Assembly (NCBI RefSeq): GCF_900113015.1
Contig: NZ_FONV01000013.1
Coordinates: 1-64,000 of the forward strand
Length of the DNA stretch: 64,000 nt
Direction: 5' to 3'
DNA from: Actinoplanes philippinensis
GTDB lineage: Bacteria > Actinomycetota > Actinomycetes > Mycobacteriales > Micromonosporaceae
The position numbers were made by a program, and so were the translations under genes. Positions 1-8,331 of this stretch are shown here, piece after piece (the first letter of the stretch is position 1; every line of letters starts with the position of its first letter). The notes beneath the pieces were generated by a model that had not been told where the DNA came from, ran no database searches, and worked only from the letters and a program-made list of their open reading frames with translations.

Positions 1-297
1 ACCTCGAAGGTCGAGCGAGCAGGGCGATGGCCCGACGGTCACCGGTGCACTCGAACCACCATCAGCTCGAGTGAGACAAGGGTGCACCAATGAGCACCCT
101 GGCGGTCCCCGCGACGCAGGCGCGGCGTCACGGCCGCCAGAGCGCCCGCCGGGCTGAGGCGACACGTCACCGCACCCGGCAGTCCTGTGAGGGGCCAGCC
201 GGTGAGGAGGGACCACGGGAGGGGGCAGCCACCTCGCGGGACAGGCCCGGTTCGGGGCCGGTGCGGTGGTGAGAGGTGTGGCCGTACCGCCGAGGGG
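1..297. other. no gene recognised
   Basis: These 297 bases lie downstream of the minus-strand apbE stop. The short open frames here are rich in Arg, Pro and Gly, as expected of GC-rich shadow frames, and none has a convincing start, domain or partner. I see no clear long hairpin and no RNA gene. The 3' end of the apbE operon and the window edge probably share this stretch. Confidence 0.5.
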
Positions 298-1047
298 TCA
301 GTCGGTGACCGGGAGGCCGGACGACGTGAAAGCGCGCCCGTCATCGGTGACGGCGGCGGATTCGTAGCCCTTGCCGGTGAGGGTGGCGAGCCAGGACAGG
401 CCCGGTTCGCCCATGGCCAGGGCGGCGGTGGCCCAGGCGTCGGCGACGGCCAGGTCGGGGCCGACGACGGTGACCGATCGCAGGCCGGTGGCGGGGGCGC
501 CGGAGACCGGGTTCCAGACGTGGGCGCCGCGCTCGTAGGTCCCGGAGGTGGCGACCGCGCCGTCGGTCAGCTGGAGCACCCAGGCGAGTTTGTCGGCCTG
601 CCACGGGTGGCGGACGCCGACCCGCCAGGGCCGGCCGCCGGGGCCGCTGCCGCGCATCCGGATGTCGCCGCCCGCGCCGATGTAGTGGCGGGTGGAGCCG
701 GCGGCGGCGAGGCGTTCGGACGCCACCTCGACGGACCAGCCCTTCACGTAGCCGGACGGGTCGAGCTGCCCGCCCGCGTAGGCGTCGAAGTAGCCGCCGG
801 TGTCGCGCCACAGGTCGGCGCAGCGGTCCAGGACCAGGCGCAGGTCGGCGGAGCACTCCTCCAGGCGCAGATCGCCGCGGCGGAACCGGCACACCTCGCT
901 GTCGGCCTGGTACGTGCTGAACCGGGCGTCGACCTCGTGCAGCCACGCGCACGTCGAGGCGATCAGGGACCGGAGCCGGGACTCGGGCAGGTCGTCGGCC
1001 AGCTCGATGCTGACGACCGTACCCATGACCTCTTCGACGTGCCGCAC
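298..1047 (-). CDS. apbE: FAD:protein FMN transferase (ApbE family)
   Basis: This 249-residue protein matches the ApbE flavinyltransferase family, which uses FAD and Mg2+ to attach FMN through a phosphoester to a Thr in exported electron-transfer proteins. Visible family features are the N-terminal MGTVVSIEL strand, the 'DPSGYVKGWSVE' segment, the 'GGDIRMRG' glycine/aspartate motif and the C-terminal 'VADAWATAALAMG' helix. No signal peptide or lipobox is evident, and the protein is shorter than the roughly 300-350 residues of exported ApbE enzymes, so it may act in the cytoplasm. The gene sits 11 nt after an FMN-binding-domain gene carrying an ApbE target motif, so enzyme and substrate appear to be co-transcribed with the membrane reductase upstream. 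Confidence 0.9.
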   Translation of the reverse strand: MRHVEEVMGTVVSIELADDLPESRLRSLIASTCAWLHEVDARFSTYQADSEVCRFRRGDLRLEECSADLRLVLDRCADLWRDTGGYFDAYAGGQLDPSGYVKGWSVEVASERLAAAGSTRHYIGAGGDIRMRGSGPGGRPWRVGVRHPWQADKLAWVLQLTDGAVATSGTYERGAHVWNPVSGAPATGLRSVTVVGPDLAVADAWATAALAMGEPGLSWLATLTGKGYESAAVTDDGRAFTSSGLPVTD

Positions 1048-1058
1048 GAACCTGGACC

Positions 1059-1577
1059 CTACGCGCCCGCCTTGTCCAGTGCCGCCTGCAGGGAGGTCTT
1101 GTAGGCGCCGGTGGTGAGGGTGGCGCCGGAGACGGCGTCGACGTCCGCGCTCTGCGCCGCGAGCGCGGAAGCGTTGAGGCTCTTCACCGCGTTCGGGTTG
1201 ATCGTGCCGCTGAAGCCCTCGGTCGGATACGTCGCGTTCGCGCTGGTGATCTTGCCACCGGCGACCTTGATGGTGACCTGGACCGTGCCGTACGTGTGCT
1301 GAACGGCCTTGCCCTTGTAGGTGCCGGCCTTGAGACCGGCCTCCTCCTTCTCGGCCTCGCCGCCCTCCGTGCCCTTCTTGTTGCCGGACGGCTTCTTGGA
1401 GGTCTCCGGGGCGGCGGTCGACTCGGCGCCGGCCTCGTCGATCTCCGGCTCCTCGTTGACGGCCCCGTTCTGGGCGGCCGACACCGGGACGGCCGGGGGC
1501 TGCACGCTCAGGCGGACCCCGAGGATCAGGGCCGCGCCGGTGAGGGTGCCGACGGCTGCTGCGGTACTGCGTCGCAT
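1059..1577 (-). CDS. exported FMN-binding domain protein
   Basis: This 172-residue protein has an N-terminal hydrophobic segment (about residues 5-22) that could be a signal peptide or membrane anchor. A charged Glu/Lys/Ser-rich linker (about 40-82) leads to a C-terminal FMN_bind domain. Within it, residues 147-155 read DAVSGATLT, which fits the ApbE acceptor pattern D-x2-S-G-A-T-x-T, so Thr155 is the predicted covalent FMN site. The protein should carry electrons on the outer face of the membrane. It is encoded between the ferric-reductase-like gene (26 nt upstream) and apbE, giving a compact three-gene flavinylation unit. Confidence 0.9.
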   Translation of the reverse strand: MRRSTAAAVGTLTGAALILGVRLSVQPPAVPVSAAQNGAVNEEPEIDEAGAESTAAPETSKKPSGNKKGTEGGEAEKEEAGLKAGTYKGKAVQHTYGTVQVTIKVAGGKITSANATYPTEGFSGTINPNAVKSLNASALAAQSADVDAVSGATLTTGAYKTSLQAALDKAGA

Positions 1578-1603
1578 CGCGGGAACTCCTGGTCAGGTAG
1601 GGG

Positions 1604-3190
1604 TCAGAACTCGAAGGGGTCGAGGTGGAGCTGGCTGTCCGGGACGTCGAGCTGCTTGAGCGTGTCGACGGCGGCGTTCACCAGTCCGGGCGGGCCGCAC
1701 AGGTAGACGTCGCGGCGGTTCACGTCGGGGACCAGGCCGCGCAGCCCGTCCGGGGTGAACAGCCGGCGCGGGCCGGGGTCGTTGCGGCCGCCGACGATGT
1801 AGCGCACCCAGGCGTCCCGCTCCTCGGCCAGCTCCTCCAGCTCGGCGCGGAACACCAGCTCGTCGGGGCGGCTGGCCCGGTAGATCACGATGGTGTCCGG
1901 CGGCATGTCCTCCAGCAGGGCCCGGATCGGCGCGATGCCGCTGCCGCCGGCGATGAGAAGAGCACGGCGGCGGGTACGGCGTTCCGCGGTGAACGTCCCG
2001 AACGGGCCCTCCGCCCAGATCGGCGTGCCGGGGCGCATCGTGGCCAGCTTGCGGGTGTGGCCGCCGGCGATGGTGACGGTGAGCCGCAGCCACTTCGGGT
2101 TCGGGGCGGCCGACAGCGAGAACGGGTGCGACTGCCACCAGCCGTTCGCGGTCAGGAACCGCCAGCGCATGAACTGGCCGGCCTGCACCGGCAGCTTGTC
2201 GAGCCGCTTGCCCTCGATGTAGATCGAGAACGTGTTGGCGCCCTCGCCGACCACCTCGGCGACGGTGAACCGGTGCCGGGCGTTGAGCCAGAGCGGTTCG
2301 ACGATGCGGCCCCAGAACAGCGCGGCGATCGTGATGCAGCCCAGCGCCGGCCAGAACACCGAGGCGAACTTGCCGTTCATGTCGTTGCCGGCGGCGATCT
2401 GGTGGCCGTAGCCGAGCAGCAGCACGCCGTAGCTGGTCAGGTGGATCAGGTGCCAGAGCTCGTAGTTGAGCACGTTGCGGATGGCCCGGATGGAGATCAG
2501 GGCAATGAAGGCGAGCAGGCCGGTGGCGATGGTCGCGCTGATCATCTCCGGGAACGTGGTGATCACGGTCCAGCCCTGCTCGACCACGTCGGTGCCGGCG
2601 GTGAGGGCGTAGCCGTACACGATGAAGACGATGTGCGCGACCACGAAGGTCACCAGCGAGGTGCCCAGCCAGCGGTGCCAGCGCAGCAGGTCGCGGGAGC
2701 CGACCCACTCCTCCAGCCAGGAGACCCGGCTCATCATCAGCAGCTGCATGAAGAGCAGGTAGCCACCGATCAGGCCGGTCACGCGCCCGGCGGCGATCAT
2801 CGTGGTGGCGGTGTTGCTGATCGAGCCGGCCTGGGTGTTGAACAGCCACAGCGCCACGCTGGTGGCCAGGCCGGAGAAGAAGAGCAGGACGGTCAGGAGC
2901 CGGTTGCCGCTGGTGGACTCGCCGGGCGGGCGCTCGTCGACGACCGGGACGCCGGTGCCGGCCTTCCAGCCGGTCGGGTCGGTCATCGACGGCTCGGTGA
3001 CCTCACCGCGGCGGAAGTTGTCCGGCTGGGCGTAGGGCTGGCCGTACTGCGGCTGCTGCTCCTGCGGCCACGGCGGCATGGACGGGTTGTCCCAGCTCGG
3101 TCGGTTGTCGGTCCGGAGGCTGGAGAAATACCCATCGTCGTCGGGAAGCTCGCGTTGATCCCGGAACGCCGGAATTGTCAACGTCCTCAC
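1604..3190 (-). CDS. ferric-reductase-like transmembrane flavoprotein oxidoreductase
   Basis: This 528-residue protein has a polar Pro/Gln-rich N terminus (1-80) and a ferric_reductase-like bundle of about six membrane helices (about 80-310). A cytoplasmic FNR-type module follows, with an FAD motif 'HPFSLS', an NAD(P) motif 'GGSGIAPIR', a 'CGPPG' motif and the family-typical C-terminal Phe after 'LDPFEF'. It should move electrons from NAD(P)H through FAD, and possibly haem, across the membrane. The next two genes encode an exported FMN carrier and its flavinyltransferase, suggesting these act as the acceptor branch. The start gives a full-length product, and the 147-nt gap to divergent cobL would hold both promoters. 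Confidence 0.85.
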   Translation of the reverse strand: MRTLTIPAFRDQRELPDDDGYFSSLRTDNRPSWDNPSMPPWPQEQQPQYGQPYAQPDNFRRGEVTEPSMTDPTGWKAGTGVPVVDERPPGESTSGNRLLTVLLFFSGLATSVALWLFNTQAGSISNTATTMIAAGRVTGLIGGYLLFMQLLMMSRVSWLEEWVGSRDLLRWHRWLGTSLVTFVVAHIVFIVYGYALTAGTDVVEQGWTVITTFPEMISATIATGLLAFIALISIRAIRNVLNYELWHLIHLTSYGVLLLGYGHQIAAGNDMNGKFASVFWPALGCITIAALFWGRIVEPLWLNARHRFTVAEVVGEGANTFSIYIEGKRLDKLPVQAGQFMRWRFLTANGWWQSHPFSLSAAPNPKWLRLTVTIAGGHTRKLATMRPGTPIWAEGPFGTFTAERRTRRRALLIAGGSGIAPIRALLEDMPPDTIVIYRASRPDELVFRAELEELAEERDAWVRYIVGGRNDPGPRRLFTPDGLRGLVPDVNRRDVYLCGPPGLVNAAVDTLKQLDVPDSQLHLDPFEF

Positions 3191-3337
3191 CTGCTCAGCA
3201 GTCGTCTCACGGCGCCTGCCACCCCATGCGGCCGACGTGACGGCCCGTGCGCGGAGGGGCCGTCATGGTTGGGTACGCGCATCACGCCGACTTGGCTCAA
3301 CGGGAGCGGAAAAATCCCAGAGGTTAGGTTCTTGCGC

Positions 3338-4543
3338 ATGAGTTCCGTACAACCGGTCACCGTGGTCGGCGTCGGCGCCGACGGCTGGCCGGGCCTCTCC
3401 GGTACGGCACAGGGCGCGCTGACCGCCGCGGAGGTGGTTTTCGGCGGCGCCCGGCAGCTCGCGTTGCTGCCCGCCGAGGTCGCCGCCCGCCGTGTCCCGT
3501 GGCCGTCCCCGCTGGTCCCGGCCCTGCCCGGGCTGTTCGAAGCGGAGCACGGCCGCCGGGTGTGCGTGCTGGCCAGCGGCGACCCGATGTTCCACGGCAT
3601 CGGCGCCACCCTGGCCCGCGTCCTCGGACCTTCGTCGATCACCGTGCTCCCGCATCCGTCGTCGGTGTCGCTGGCCGCGGCCCGCCTGGGCTGGGACCTC
3701 GCCACCACCGACGTGGTGAGCCTCGTCACGGCCCCGGTCGAGACGCTGCACCGGGTGATCAATCCCGGTCGCCGCATCCTGGTGCTCTCCGCCGGAGCGC
3801 ACACCCCGGCGGCGGTGGCCGGCCTGCTCGCCGCCCGCGGCCACGGCGACGCGACCCTGACCGTCCTGGAGCAGCTGGGTGGCCCGGCCGCGCGGCTGCT
3901 GACCGGCGCCGCGGACGGCTGGGCGCTACCGGAGGGCGACCCGCTCAACATCGTCGCCATCGAGTGCGGCGACGGCCCCGCGCTGGCCGTGGTGCCCGGC
4001 CTGCCCGACACCAGCTACCAGGGCGACGGGCAGCTGACCAAGCGCGAGGTCCGGGCCGTCACCCTGGCCGCGCTCGCCCCCGCGCCCGGTGAGCTGCTGT
4101 GGGACGTCGGCGCCGGATCCGGCAGCATCGGCATCGAGTGGATGCGCAGCCATCCGTCCTGCCGGGCGGTCGCCGTCGAGTCGTCCGCCGACCGGATCAC
4201 CACGATCACCGCGAACGCTGCCGCGCTCGGCGTGCCCGGTCTGCGCGTGGTGCACGGGCGGGCCCCTGACGCCCTGGACGGCCTGCCCCGGCCGGACACG
4301 ATCTTCATTGGAGGCGGATTGACCCGCGACGGCGTCCTGGACCGCTGCCTCACCGCGCTGCGCTCCGGCGGGCGGCTCGTGGCGAACGCGGTCACTGTCG
4401 AATCGGAGGCGGTCGTGGCGGCCGCCTACGCGAAACTCGGCGGCGAGCTGACCCGGCTCACCGTGCAGCGTGGCTCCCCGGTCGGTGGCTTCACCGGGTG
4501 GCGTTCGTTCATGCCCGTCACGATCTGGGCGGTGACCCGATGA
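3338..4543 (+). CDS. cobL: precorrin-6B C5,C15-methyltransferase (decarboxylating)
   Basis: This 401-residue bifunctional enzyme of aerobic cobalamin synthesis has an N-terminal CbiE-like SAM-dependent C5 methyltransferase (about 5-205, opening 'VTVVGVGADGWPGL' and containing 'ASGDPMFHG'). A C-terminal CbiT-like C15 methyltransferase/decarboxylase follows (about 215-400, with the SAM loop 'WDVGAGSGSIGIEW'). The same frame is open far upstream because of base composition. I chose the ATG at 3338 because it begins the first conserved strand and follows a GAGG-type ribosome site. The stop overlaps the cobM start by 4 nt, so cobL-cobM-cobK form one operon. I did not see a cobalamin riboswitch in the 147-nt leader. 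Confidence 0.93.
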   Translation: MSSVQPVTVVGVGADGWPGLSGTAQGALTAAEVVFGGARQLALLPAEVAARRVPWPSPLVPALPGLFEAEHGRRVCVLASGDPMFHGIGATLARVLGPSSITVLPHPSSVSLAAARLGWDLATTDVVSLVTAPVETLHRVINPGRRILVLSAGAHTPAAVAGLLAARGHGDATLTVLEQLGGPAARLLTGAADGWALPEGDPLNIVAIECGDGPALAVVPGLPDTSYQGDGQLTKREVRAVTLAALAPAPGELLWDVGAGSGSIGIEWMRSHPSCRAVAVESSADRITTITANAAALGVPGLRVVHGRAPDALDGLPRPDTIFIGGGLTRDGVLDRCLTALRSGGRLVANAVTVESEAVVAAAYAKLGGELTRLTVQRGSPVGGFTGWRSFMPVTIWAVTR

Positions 4544-5283
4544 CCGTCCACTTCATCGGCGCGGGCCCCGGCGCCGCCGACCTGATCACGCTGCGCGGGC
4601 ACCGGCTGATCGCGGCCGCGCCGGTCTGCCTCTACGCCGGCAGCCTCGTCCCGGAGGAGCTCCTCGACGCGTGCCCGCCCGGCGCCCGCAAGATCGACAC
4701 GGCGAACCTGACCCTCGACGAGATCATCGCCGAGATGGTCGCCGCCCACGAGTCCGGAAAGGACGTGGCCCGGCTGCACTCCGGCGACCCGTCGGTGTTC
4801 AGCGCCGTCGCCGAGCAGATGCGCCGCCTCGACACGGCCGGTGTCCCCTACGACGTCACGCCCGGCGTGCCCGCCTTCGCCGCGGCCGCCGCCTCGCTCG
4901 GGCGGGAGCTGACCGTTCCCGAGGTGGCGCAGACGGTCATCCTCACCCGCACCGCCGAACGCGCCACCGCCATGCCACCCGGCGAGGACCTGGCCACCCT
5001 CGGCGCCAGCCGGGCCACGATGGTCCTGCACCTCGCCGTCCAGCGGATCGACGCGGTCGTGGCCGAACTCACCGGCACCTACGGCGCGGACTGCCCCGTC
5101 GCGGTCGTGGCCAGGGCCTCACGGCCCGACGAGCTCATCCTCCGCGGGACGCTCGGCGACATCGCGGCCAAGGTCACCGCAGCGGGGGTACGCCGTACCG
5201 CGGTGATCGTTGTCGGCGCGGCCCTCACGGCCGGCCAGTTCCCGGACAGTCACCTGTACTCGGCCGACCGTTGCCGGCCATGA
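4540..5283 (+). CDS. cobM: precorrin-4 C11-methyltransferase
   Basis: This 247-residue SAM-dependent corrin methyltransferase methylates C11 of precorrin-4. Family landmarks are 'VHFIGAGPGAADLITLRG' at the N terminus, 'CLYAGSLVPEELL', 'HSGDPSVFSAVAEQM' and 'DVTPGVPAFAAAAASLG'. The ATG at 4540 overlaps the cobL stop (ATGA) and begins the first strand; a longer in-frame version would extend into cobL and is unlikely. The tail 'YSADRCRP' matches the usual end of CobM. cobK follows 43 nt later. Confidence 0.94.
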   Translation: MTVHFIGAGPGAADLITLRGHRLIAAAPVCLYAGSLVPEELLDACPPGARKIDTANLTLDEIIAEMVAAHESGKDVARLHSGDPSVFSAVAEQMRRLDTAGVPYDVTPGVPAFAAAAASLGRELTVPEVAQTVILTRTAERATAMPPGEDLATLGASRATMVLHLAVQRIDAVVAELTGTYGADCPVAVVARASRPDELILRGTLGDIAAKVTAAGVRRTAVIVVGAALTAGQFPDSHLYSADRCRP

Positions 5284-5326
5284 GCGCGCGGCTGCCGACG
5301 CCCGCCGCGATCGGGCCGGGTGCCCG

Positions 5327-6052
5327 GTGAAGGTGCTCCTGCTGGGCGGTACCACGGAGGCACGGCGGCTGGCCTCGATGATCGACGGGGAGGCCGACGT
5401 CGTCACGTCGCTCGCCGGGCGGACCACGGAGCCGCTGCGGCCGGCCGGGGAGGTGCGGGTCGGCGGGTTCGGCGGGGTCGACGGTCTGGCCCGCTATCTG
5501 CGGGACGCCCGGATCGACGCGGTCGTCGACGCGACCCATCCGTTCGCGGCGACGATCAGCGGGAACGCGGCCGTGGCGTGCGGGGCTTCGGGCGTACCCC
5601 TGCTGATCCTGCGAAGGCCGGGCTGGACCGCCGTGCCGGGCGACGAGTGGCACCGCGTCGCGTCGCTGCCGGAGGCCGCCGGACGGCTGCCGCGGCTCGG
5701 ACGCCGGGTGTTCCTGACCACCGGGCGGCAGGGCATCGCGCATTTCGCCGCGCTCGACGACTGCTGGTTCCTGGCCCGCTCGGTGGAGCCGCCGACCGGA
5801 ACCGTGCCGCGTCACCTGGAGGTGCTGCTCGGCCGGGGCCCGTTCACCGTCGCGGCCGAACGGGACCTGATCACCCGGCACCGCGTCGACGTGCTCGTCA
5901 CCAAGGACAGCGGCGGCTCCGACGCGAAGCTGGTCGCGGCCCGTGAGCTGGGGATTCCGGTTCTCATGGTGAACCGGCCGGCGGCCCCCGACGCCACCAC
6001 GGTGTCCACAGCGGACGCCGCCCTGTCCTGGTTGCGAACGCTGGACCGCTGA
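5327..6052 (+). CDS. cobK: precorrin-6A reductase
   Basis: This 241-residue NAD(P)H-dependent reductase converts precorrin-6A to dihydro-precorrin-6, the substrate of CobL. It opens with 'KVLLLGGTTEARRLA', the CobK/CbiJ nucleotide-binding signature, and contains 'VVDATHPFAATIS', 'VFLTTGRQG' and 'VTKDSGG'. I use the GTG at 5327, which places Lys-Val-Leu at residue 2; the longer in-frame reading would start inside cobM and add 39 low-complexity residues. It completes the cobL-M-K operon, and the remaining cob genes must lie elsewhere. Confidence 0.92.
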   Translation: MKVLLLGGTTEARRLASMIDGEADVVTSLAGRTTEPLRPAGEVRVGGFGGVDGLARYLRDARIDAVVDATHPFAATISGNAAVACGASGVPLLILRRPGWTAVPGDEWHRVASLPEAAGRLPRLGRRVFLTTGRQGIAHFAALDDCWFLARSVEPPTGTVPRHLEVLLGRGPFTVAAERDLITRHRVDVLVTKDSGGSDAKLVAARELGIPVLMVNRPAAPDATTVSTADAALSWLRTLDR

Positions 6053-6105
6053 AACACGACAATCGGGGAGCTGCGTGACGCGCGTCGCGGTGCGACGCTC
6101 GACTC

Positions 6106-6804
6106 ATGGCCGTACGCGCGCTGTGCACCGAACTCGCGGCGATCCGCGCACTGGTGGCCGACGGACTCGGCGACATCGGTGACGCGGGGGACACCGGGCA
6201 GGTCTGGCTGCGTTCGGCCGCGGCCCGCCTGGCCGTTTTCGACGGGGTGATCACCGAGGCCGCGGGGGTGCTCGCCGGGCCCGCCCGGGTGATCGTCGTG
6301 ACGGTCGCCGTGTTCGCGGTGGTGGCGGGGTCGGCGGCTCTCGCCGCCGCGCTGGGCATCGGGACCCTGATCGGCGCCGGCGTCGCACTGGTGATCCTGC
6401 TCGCGGCGCTTCCCCCGGCTGCTCGCGGGATCTACCCGGTGATCGGCCGGCGGCGGCTCGCCCGTGTCCCTCTGCCGCGGTCGTCGCGCCCGCCCGCGCC
6501 ACCCGCCACGTCGCCGTCCCGCTCCTGGGCTGCCGAGCCGGCGGCCGGCCGTGGACCGGAGGTGGCGGCGGTGTCGGAGAGCGGCCTGGCCGGCGTGCCG
6601 GATCGGCTGCTGCGAGCCCGGGTGCGGCTCGTCTCGGCCGCGTTGCGGCAGGTCGGCGCCGACAGCTGGACCGCGCCGGAACTACGCCGGGCCATTCGCA
6701 CCGACCCCGTGGTCCGCCGCCTCGCCCTCGCCGACCAACTGCTGTGCCAGGCCGTCGACTGTGCCGAACGGCACCTGGGCGACCTGCGGAAGGACAGCCT
6801 GTGA
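6106..6804 (+). CDS. two-helix membrane protein of unknown function
   Basis: I do not recognise this 232-residue protein. It has a soluble N-terminal segment (1-58), two adjacent membrane helices (about 60-80 and 84-105), a Pro/Ser/Arg-rich linker (about 118-150) and a helical C-terminal part (160-232). The last two bases of its stop region overlap the ATG of the next reading frame, which also encodes membrane helices, so the two are probably co-translated partners. The frame begins 53 nt after cobK and could be read from that operon, though nothing links it to cobalamin. Confidence 0.6.
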   Translation: MAVRALCTELAAIRALVADGLGDIGDAGDTGQVWLRSAAARLAVFDGVITEAAGVLAGPARVIVVTVAVFAVVAGSAALAAALGIGTLIGAGVALVILLAALPPAARGIYPVIGRRRLARVPLPRSSRPPAPPATSPSRSWAAEPAAGRGPEVAAVSESGLAGVPDRLLRARVRLVSAALRQVGADSWTAPELRRAIRTDPVVRRLALADQLLCQAVDCAERHLGDLRKDSL

Positions 6805-7052
6805 TGCGATCACCGGTACGGAGCCCGTTCGCGTGGGAGGTCCGGCCCCGGCTGTCCACGATCGACCGTGATCTGGACGCCGTGATCACTGATGCGCAGA
6901 GCCGGGACTGGTCGGCGGACCGCCCGGACCGGGTGACGTTCGCCCGCCTGGGCCAGGCCCGCCGCCGGGTACGGGCGCCCGGCGACACGACCGGGACCAC
7001 CGTCTCCCCGATCCGCTCGCCGCCCTGGTCGCGTCGGCGACCGGACTGCTGA
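6804..7052 (+). CDS. short frame, probable 5' half of a frameshifted gene
   Basis: This 82-residue frame starts with an ATG overlapping the previous stop by 1 nt. Its first 65 residues look like a normal soluble N-terminal region (for example 'LSTIDRDLDAVITDAQSRDW'), but the end becomes Arg/Pro-rich ('RSPPWSRRRPDC'), typical of reading out of frame. The overlapping frame carries a good hydrophobic helix over the same bases. Inserting a single base near 7010 would join this frame to 7067-7432 as one protein of about 209 residues. Confidence 0.45.
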   Translation: MRSPVRSPFAWEVRPRLSTIDRDLDAVITDAQSRDWSADRPDRVTFARLGQARRRVRAPGDTTGTTVSPIRSPPWSRRRPDC

Positions 7053-7066
7053 CGGCAGCGTCGCTG

Positions 7067-7432
7067 ATGGCCACCGGCGTACCGGCTCACCTGCTGGCCG
7101 CCGCCGGGCTGCCGGCGACCCTGGTGCCCGGCGGCGCTGCTTCGGTGACCGCCCCGCTCCCCCTGGCACTCACCGCGGTCGGCGCCCTGTGGACGGCGCT
7201 GCCGGCCGTCGCCGTCCTGCGACGGCTACGCCGCCGGTGGGATCGGGCCACCGCCGACGGCCCCGCGCCGATCGACGACCACTACCGCTACGCGGGATTC
7301 CGCCGCCGGATCGAGGCATACGCCGGCGCGGCCCGCGATCATCGCTCACCCCGCCGCCGGGCCGCCGCCATCGATCTGGAGTACGCCCTCGACTGGCTGG
7401 CAGCCGCACAGACCGAGCCACCCCGCCACTGA
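7067..7432 (+). CDS. membrane protein C-terminal half, unknown function
   Basis: This 121-residue frame encodes an Ala/Leu-rich hydrophobic region, one clear helix ('LALTAVGALWTALPAVAVLRRL') and an Arg-rich soluble tail. The ATG at 7067 lies inside a hydrophobic stretch that is open upstream in the same frame to about 6875 ('PLAALVASATGLL') but lacks an ATG or GTG there. The frame therefore looks like the 3' part of the gene that starts at 6804, split by a -1 shift. If it is translated alone, its first helix is truncated. Confidence 0.45.
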   Translation: MATGVPAHLLAAAGLPATLVPGGAASVTAPLPLALTAVGALWTALPAVAVLRRLRRRWDRATADGPAPIDDHYRYAGFRRRIEAYAGAARDHRSPRRRAAAIDLEYALDWLAAAQTEPPRH

Positions 7433-7545
7433 CTTCGTTCTCCTGCCTCCCTCGCCTTACGCCCTGTCCTTTCGTCCTGCCTCTTGCTCCCGGTGGGGCG
7501 GGGGGGAAAGTTCATAGCGAAGAACATCGATGGTTGTTAGGGTGA

Positions 7546-8220
7546 GTGAAAGGCTTCAAACGGGGAGGAAGTTTGCGTTCTGGTATTAAACCCATATTTT
7601 CCGGCGCGATAGCCCTTCTGCTGTCGGGTACGATGATCACACCCGCAACCGCCGCTGACCTCGGCAGCGAAGTGCCCGGCGAGAAATCCATGTCCATTGC
7701 GGGATTCGATGCGGATGTCGCCCGCGCCCACGGCTATGAGGTGGTGACGCTGCCCGACGGGGCGGTGGCGTCGGTTCCCGCCGAGAAAGCCGAGGCCGCC
7801 CGCCTGGGCAAGTACATCCCGAGATCTGGCGTGATCCCTCCTCCCGCCGGCGGTGTCTCCACCAGCGCCTACGGCGAGACCGTCGGCGACTGCGGACTCT
7901 CGTGGGTGCAGATCAGCCCTCGAGGCGGCGCAAAGGCCAGCCTGACGACCGGCATGACGCTCGTGCCTGACTCGGGCGGGCCCTGGGACGTCCACTGGTG
8001 GGTCGATGTCGCCGACACCGGGGGCTACTCGACGCAGCCCTACACCGAGTACGACGGCTATTACAGCAGCATCGGTTTGAGTTGGACGGCGAAGGCGCGG
8101 TCGCTCAACCTCACCCGAGGCTGGGCGAACGTCACCGTGACCTTCGGAAGCTTCACGATCACCGAGGCAGGGTGGATCTGCTACTCGTACTCGCCGACAG
8201 CGTCGACAACCATCACCTGA
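7546..8220 (+). CDS. secreted protein of unknown function
   Basis: This frame encodes 224 residues from the GTG at 7546. A second in-frame start, TTG at 7573, has a strong ribosome site (GGAGG at 7564-7568, only 4 nt before it) and gives 215 residues. A signal peptide follows (hydrophobic core about 'FSGAIALLLSGTMITPATAA', cleavage after ATA-A). The mature part begins 'DLGSEVPGEKSMSIAGFDADVARAHGYEVVTLPDG' and ends in a beta-rich, Trp/Tyr/Ser/Thr-rich domain with two Cys ('DCGLSW' and 'WICYSYSP') that could form a disulfide. The 5' end is visibly less GC-rich than its neighbours. A strong hairpin follows the stop. I do not recognise the family. Confidence 0.7.
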   Translation: MKGFKRGGSLRSGIKPIFSGAIALLLSGTMITPATAADLGSEVPGEKSMSIAGFDADVARAHGYEVVTLPDGAVASVPAEKAEAARLGKYIPRSGVIPPPAGGVSTSAYGETVGDCGLSWVQISPRGGAKASLTTGMTLVPDSGGPWDVHWWVDVADTGGYSTQPYTEYDGYYSSIGLSWTAKARSLNLTRGWANVTVTFGSFTITEAGWICYSYSPTASTTIT

Positions 8221-8233
8221 TCTTGCGGTGAGC

Positions 8234-8267
8234 CGGCGCCGTACGGCACCACTGCCGTACGGCGCCG
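8234..8267 (+). terminator. strong hairpin terminator
   Basis: A perfect 14-bp inverted repeat (CGGCGCCGTACGGC, 6-nt loop, GCCGTACGGCGCCG) begins 13 nt after the stop of the secreted-protein gene. There is no clear T-tract, which is common for actinomycete terminators. Confidence 0.75.
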
Positions 8268-8331
8268 TCGCACGCTCTCATGCGGGACAATCGATGAGAC
8301 GGCGCGCCCGCCGACATCAGGGAGACTCTAC

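Noticed and set aside
20..75. T-arm-like GGTTCGAGT on the minus strand near the window start
   Set aside because: The 5-bp stem does not close and no acceptor or anticodon arm can be built, so it is not a tRNA.
1625..3337. The cobL frame stays open for about 570 codons upstream, giving an apparent 972-residue protein
   Set aside because: That part runs antisense through the ferric-reductase-like gene, is Gly/Ala/Arg/Val-rich without domains, and the CobL family begins at the ATG at 3338.
3191..3337. Possible cobalamin riboswitch before cobL
   Set aside because: The 147-base gap is too short for the usual element and I cannot find a B12-box-like sequence.
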